A DNA stretch of 64,000 nt from JBMNGN01 sp050949865 (GTDB lineage: Bacteria; Bacillota; Syntrophomonadia; Syntrophomonadales; Syntrophomonadaceae): contig JBMNGN010000002.1 of the NCBI GenBank assembly GCA_050949865.1, forward strand, positions 248,001-312,000, read 5' to 3'. Numbering within the stretch: position 1 is the stretch's first letter; the number at the start of each line of letters is the position of its first letter. Position numbers and translations under genes: made by a program. Below are positions 62,596 to 64,000 of this stretch, piece by piece. The notes below the pieces were generated by a model. That model searched no databases. It was given only the letters and a program-made list of their open reading frames with translations, and was not told where the DNA came from.

Positions 62596-64000
62596 TTGAA
62601 TAGAATTGCTCAGGTGACCATAGGTGCCTTGATGCATGACATCGGTAAGATAATGCATCGAGGGGCGGAGCTGGATGGACGTGCTCACAGTATTTCCGGG
62701 GTTGAATGGTTAAAGCAATATACAGACAACCAGGATATCCTGGACTGTGTTCGCTACCACCATTACCAGGATATTAAAAACGCTGGGCTCAATAAAGATA
62801 GTCCCGCCTATCTAGTATACATGGCTGATAACATTTCTTCCGGCATGGATCGCCGGCCTATAGAAGGAGAAAGCTCATCTGGCTTTGACAAAAACCGTTG
62901 GCAGGAATCAGTATATAACTTATTGAATAACCGTCATGGCCAGGACCTTTATCCGGTAACTCCCATTCGAGAGTCAATAAATTATCCCCAGGAAACCGCC
63001 CAACCAGGGGCATCCCACCAATATAATGAAATTTATCATGGTATTAGTGAAGGAATGAGAGGTTTAGTTCTGGAGGAAGCCTACCTTAATTCTCTCTTGG
63101 AATTGTGTGAAGCCTACCTGTCCTATGTACCCTCTTCTACCTATCAAGGAGAAGTAGCCGATATATCTCTTTTTGACCATTCCAAAACTACTGCTGCCCT
63201 GGCTTCCTGCATGGCCCTGTATTTTGCCGACCAAAAACGGCATAACTACGTCCAGGAACTCCTTGATAATCAGGATTTCTATAAGGAGCCCGCATTTTGC
63301 CTTTTCTCCTGCGACATATCAGGGATTCAGCAGTTTATCTATACCATCTCTTCCAAAGGTGCATTAAAAGGCCTTCGTTCCCGATCTTTTTACCTGGAGA
63401 TTTTGATGGAGAACCTGGTTGACGAAATACTAAAGGTTAATTCATTGTTCCGCACCAATCTTCTATATACCGGAGGAGGGCATGCATACATATTATTGCC
63501 TAACACTACCCAGGCCCAAAAGGCTGCGGCTGAGGTGATGAAAAACAGCAACCAGATGCTGATGAGACAATTTGGAGTATGCCTTTTTATTTCTTATGGA
63601 ATGCAGGCTTGTTCGGCGAATGAGTTAATGTCCAAAACCGATGATACCGAAAGCTACCGCAATATATTCCGCAGTGTATCCGCACAGATATCGGAAATGA
63701 AACTAAGGCGTTATTCAGCTCTGGAAATAAGAGCTATTAACAATCAGACCCTGCCCGATGCAGGTCGGGAATGCAGCATTTGCAGTGTTTCAGATGACTT
63801 GCTGGAGCGGGGAGAAGATACCATGTGCAGGTGTTGCGCCGCTTTTGCTGACATCTCCAATCAGCTGATCAAGAGGGATACTGTATTGGCTGTTTTAAAA
63901 CAGGAGGAGTACGGTAATGCCTTACCCCTCTATTCAGCCGAGGGTGAGACCCAATATCTCTATCCCTTAAAAGTAGATAAAGTACGCCAATTGCTTAAAA
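62596..64000 (+). CDS. csm1: Type III-A CRISPR protein Csm1/Cas10, cut by window edge
   Basis: The start is TTG at 62596, 8 bases after AGAGGTG, with a stop codon just upstream in frame. The first 468 codons are present. An HD domain opens the product (GALMHDIGKIMHRGAE, H14-D15; later RYHHYQD and ADNISSGMDRR), the ssDNA-cleavage site of Cas10. A first Palm domain follows (SCDISGIQQFIYTISSKGALKGLRSRSFYLE, LLYTGGGHAYILLPN), then a four-cysteine zinc ribbon (CSIC...CRCC). The second Palm, with the GGDD motif that makes cyclic oligoadenylate, lies past the edge. Together with the CARF-HEPN gene it indicates cOA signalling. Confidence 0.93.
   Translation, partial: MNRIAQVTIGALMHDIGKIMHRGAELDGRAHSISGVEWLKQYTDNQDILDCVRYHHYQDIKNAGLNKDSPAYLVYMADNISSGMDRRPIEGESSSGFDKNRWQESVYNLLNNRHGQDLYPVTPIRESINYPQETAQPGASHQYNEIYHGISEGMRGLVLEEAYLNSLLELCEAYLSYVPSSTYQGEVADISLFDHSKTTAALASCMALYFADQKRHNYVQELLDNQDFYKEPAFCLFSCDISGIQQFIYTISSKGALKGLRSRSFYLEILMENLVDEILKVNSLFRTNLLYTGGGHAYILLPNTTQAQKAAAEVMKNSNQMLMRQFGVCLFISYGMQACSANELMSKTDDTESYRNIFRSVSAQISEMKLRRYSALEIRAINNQTLPDAGRECSICSVSDDLLERGEDTMCRCCAAFADISNQLIKRDTVLAVLKQEEYGNALPLYSAEGETQYLYPLKVDKVRQLLK

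Overview
The window looks like chromosome of an anaerobic, low-to-mid-GC Firmicute of class Clostridia. A Syntrophomonas-type syntroph is my best guess, inferred from gene content and order rather than from any search. The evidence is the alaS-ireB-ruvX-DUF1292-mltG-U32 gene order, frequent TTG/GTG starts behind strong GGAGG ribosome sites, FmdE-family genes, rubrerythrin/rubredoxin oxygen-defence genes and a type III-A CRISPR effector. I saw no rRNA or tRNA gene and no CRISPR array.

Layout. 0-5.6 kb: a truncated metallo-beta-lactamase-fold hydrolase, a CofE-like ligase, a TPR-like membrane protein, a PRC-barrel protein, a degenerate VanW-type protein and a 34-residue membrane peptide. 5.7-9.4 kb: trxA, rarA (minus), a second PRC-barrel protein abutting a 58-residue zinc ribbon, and an AI-2E-family membrane protein. 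9.5-19.3 kb: the conserved alaS, ireB, ruvX, DUF1292, VanW, mltG, U32, DUF4911 and PBP run. 19.4-33.1 kb: one long co-directional cluster of two extracytoplasmic proteins, an ABC-2 ATPase/permease pair, a coiled-coil/Gly-rich membrane protein, a MoxR ATPase, a DUF58 protein and two large VWA membrane proteins.

33.1-40.5 kb is the most interesting part. Two convergent operons are each headed by a copy of the same structured leader RNA. I identify it as a Moco (molybdenum/tungsten cofactor) riboswitch, with compensatory base changes between the copies and a terminator-like hairpin after each. The rightward operon carries a DUF364 protein, a TauABC-like ABC transporter, a TrmO/FmdE-like fusion and a canonical FmdE protein. 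The leftward operon carries an uncharacterised 390-residue protein and a WtpA/ModA-like binding protein without a signal peptide. The operons meet tail to tail with a 6-base overlap, so the block reads as a Mo/W-cofactor-responsive module of unknown overall function.

40.6-45.4 kb: minus-strand housekeeping genes (Nudix, NRDE, YjbQ), a deleted alpha/beta-hydrolase pseudogene, DUF1847 and dinB. 45.6-54.2 kb: an accessory-looking stretch with an AddB-like nuclease plus a RecB/UvrD-like helicase-nuclease pair, a DUF262 protein, and degraded Fic and IS3-family transposase remnants. 54.2-58.1 kb: a ComEC-like lipoprotein with DUF3006, a serine hydrolase, and a DUF6773/HTH pair with an operator-like palindrome in its promoter. 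58.4-60.9 kb: an oxygen/redox cluster of rubrerythrin, flavin reductase-rubredoxin and a rubredoxin/ferredoxin/CDGSH fusion. 60.9-64 kb: the start of a type III-A CRISPR locus, a CARF-HEPN protein followed by csm1/cas10, which runs off the right edge.
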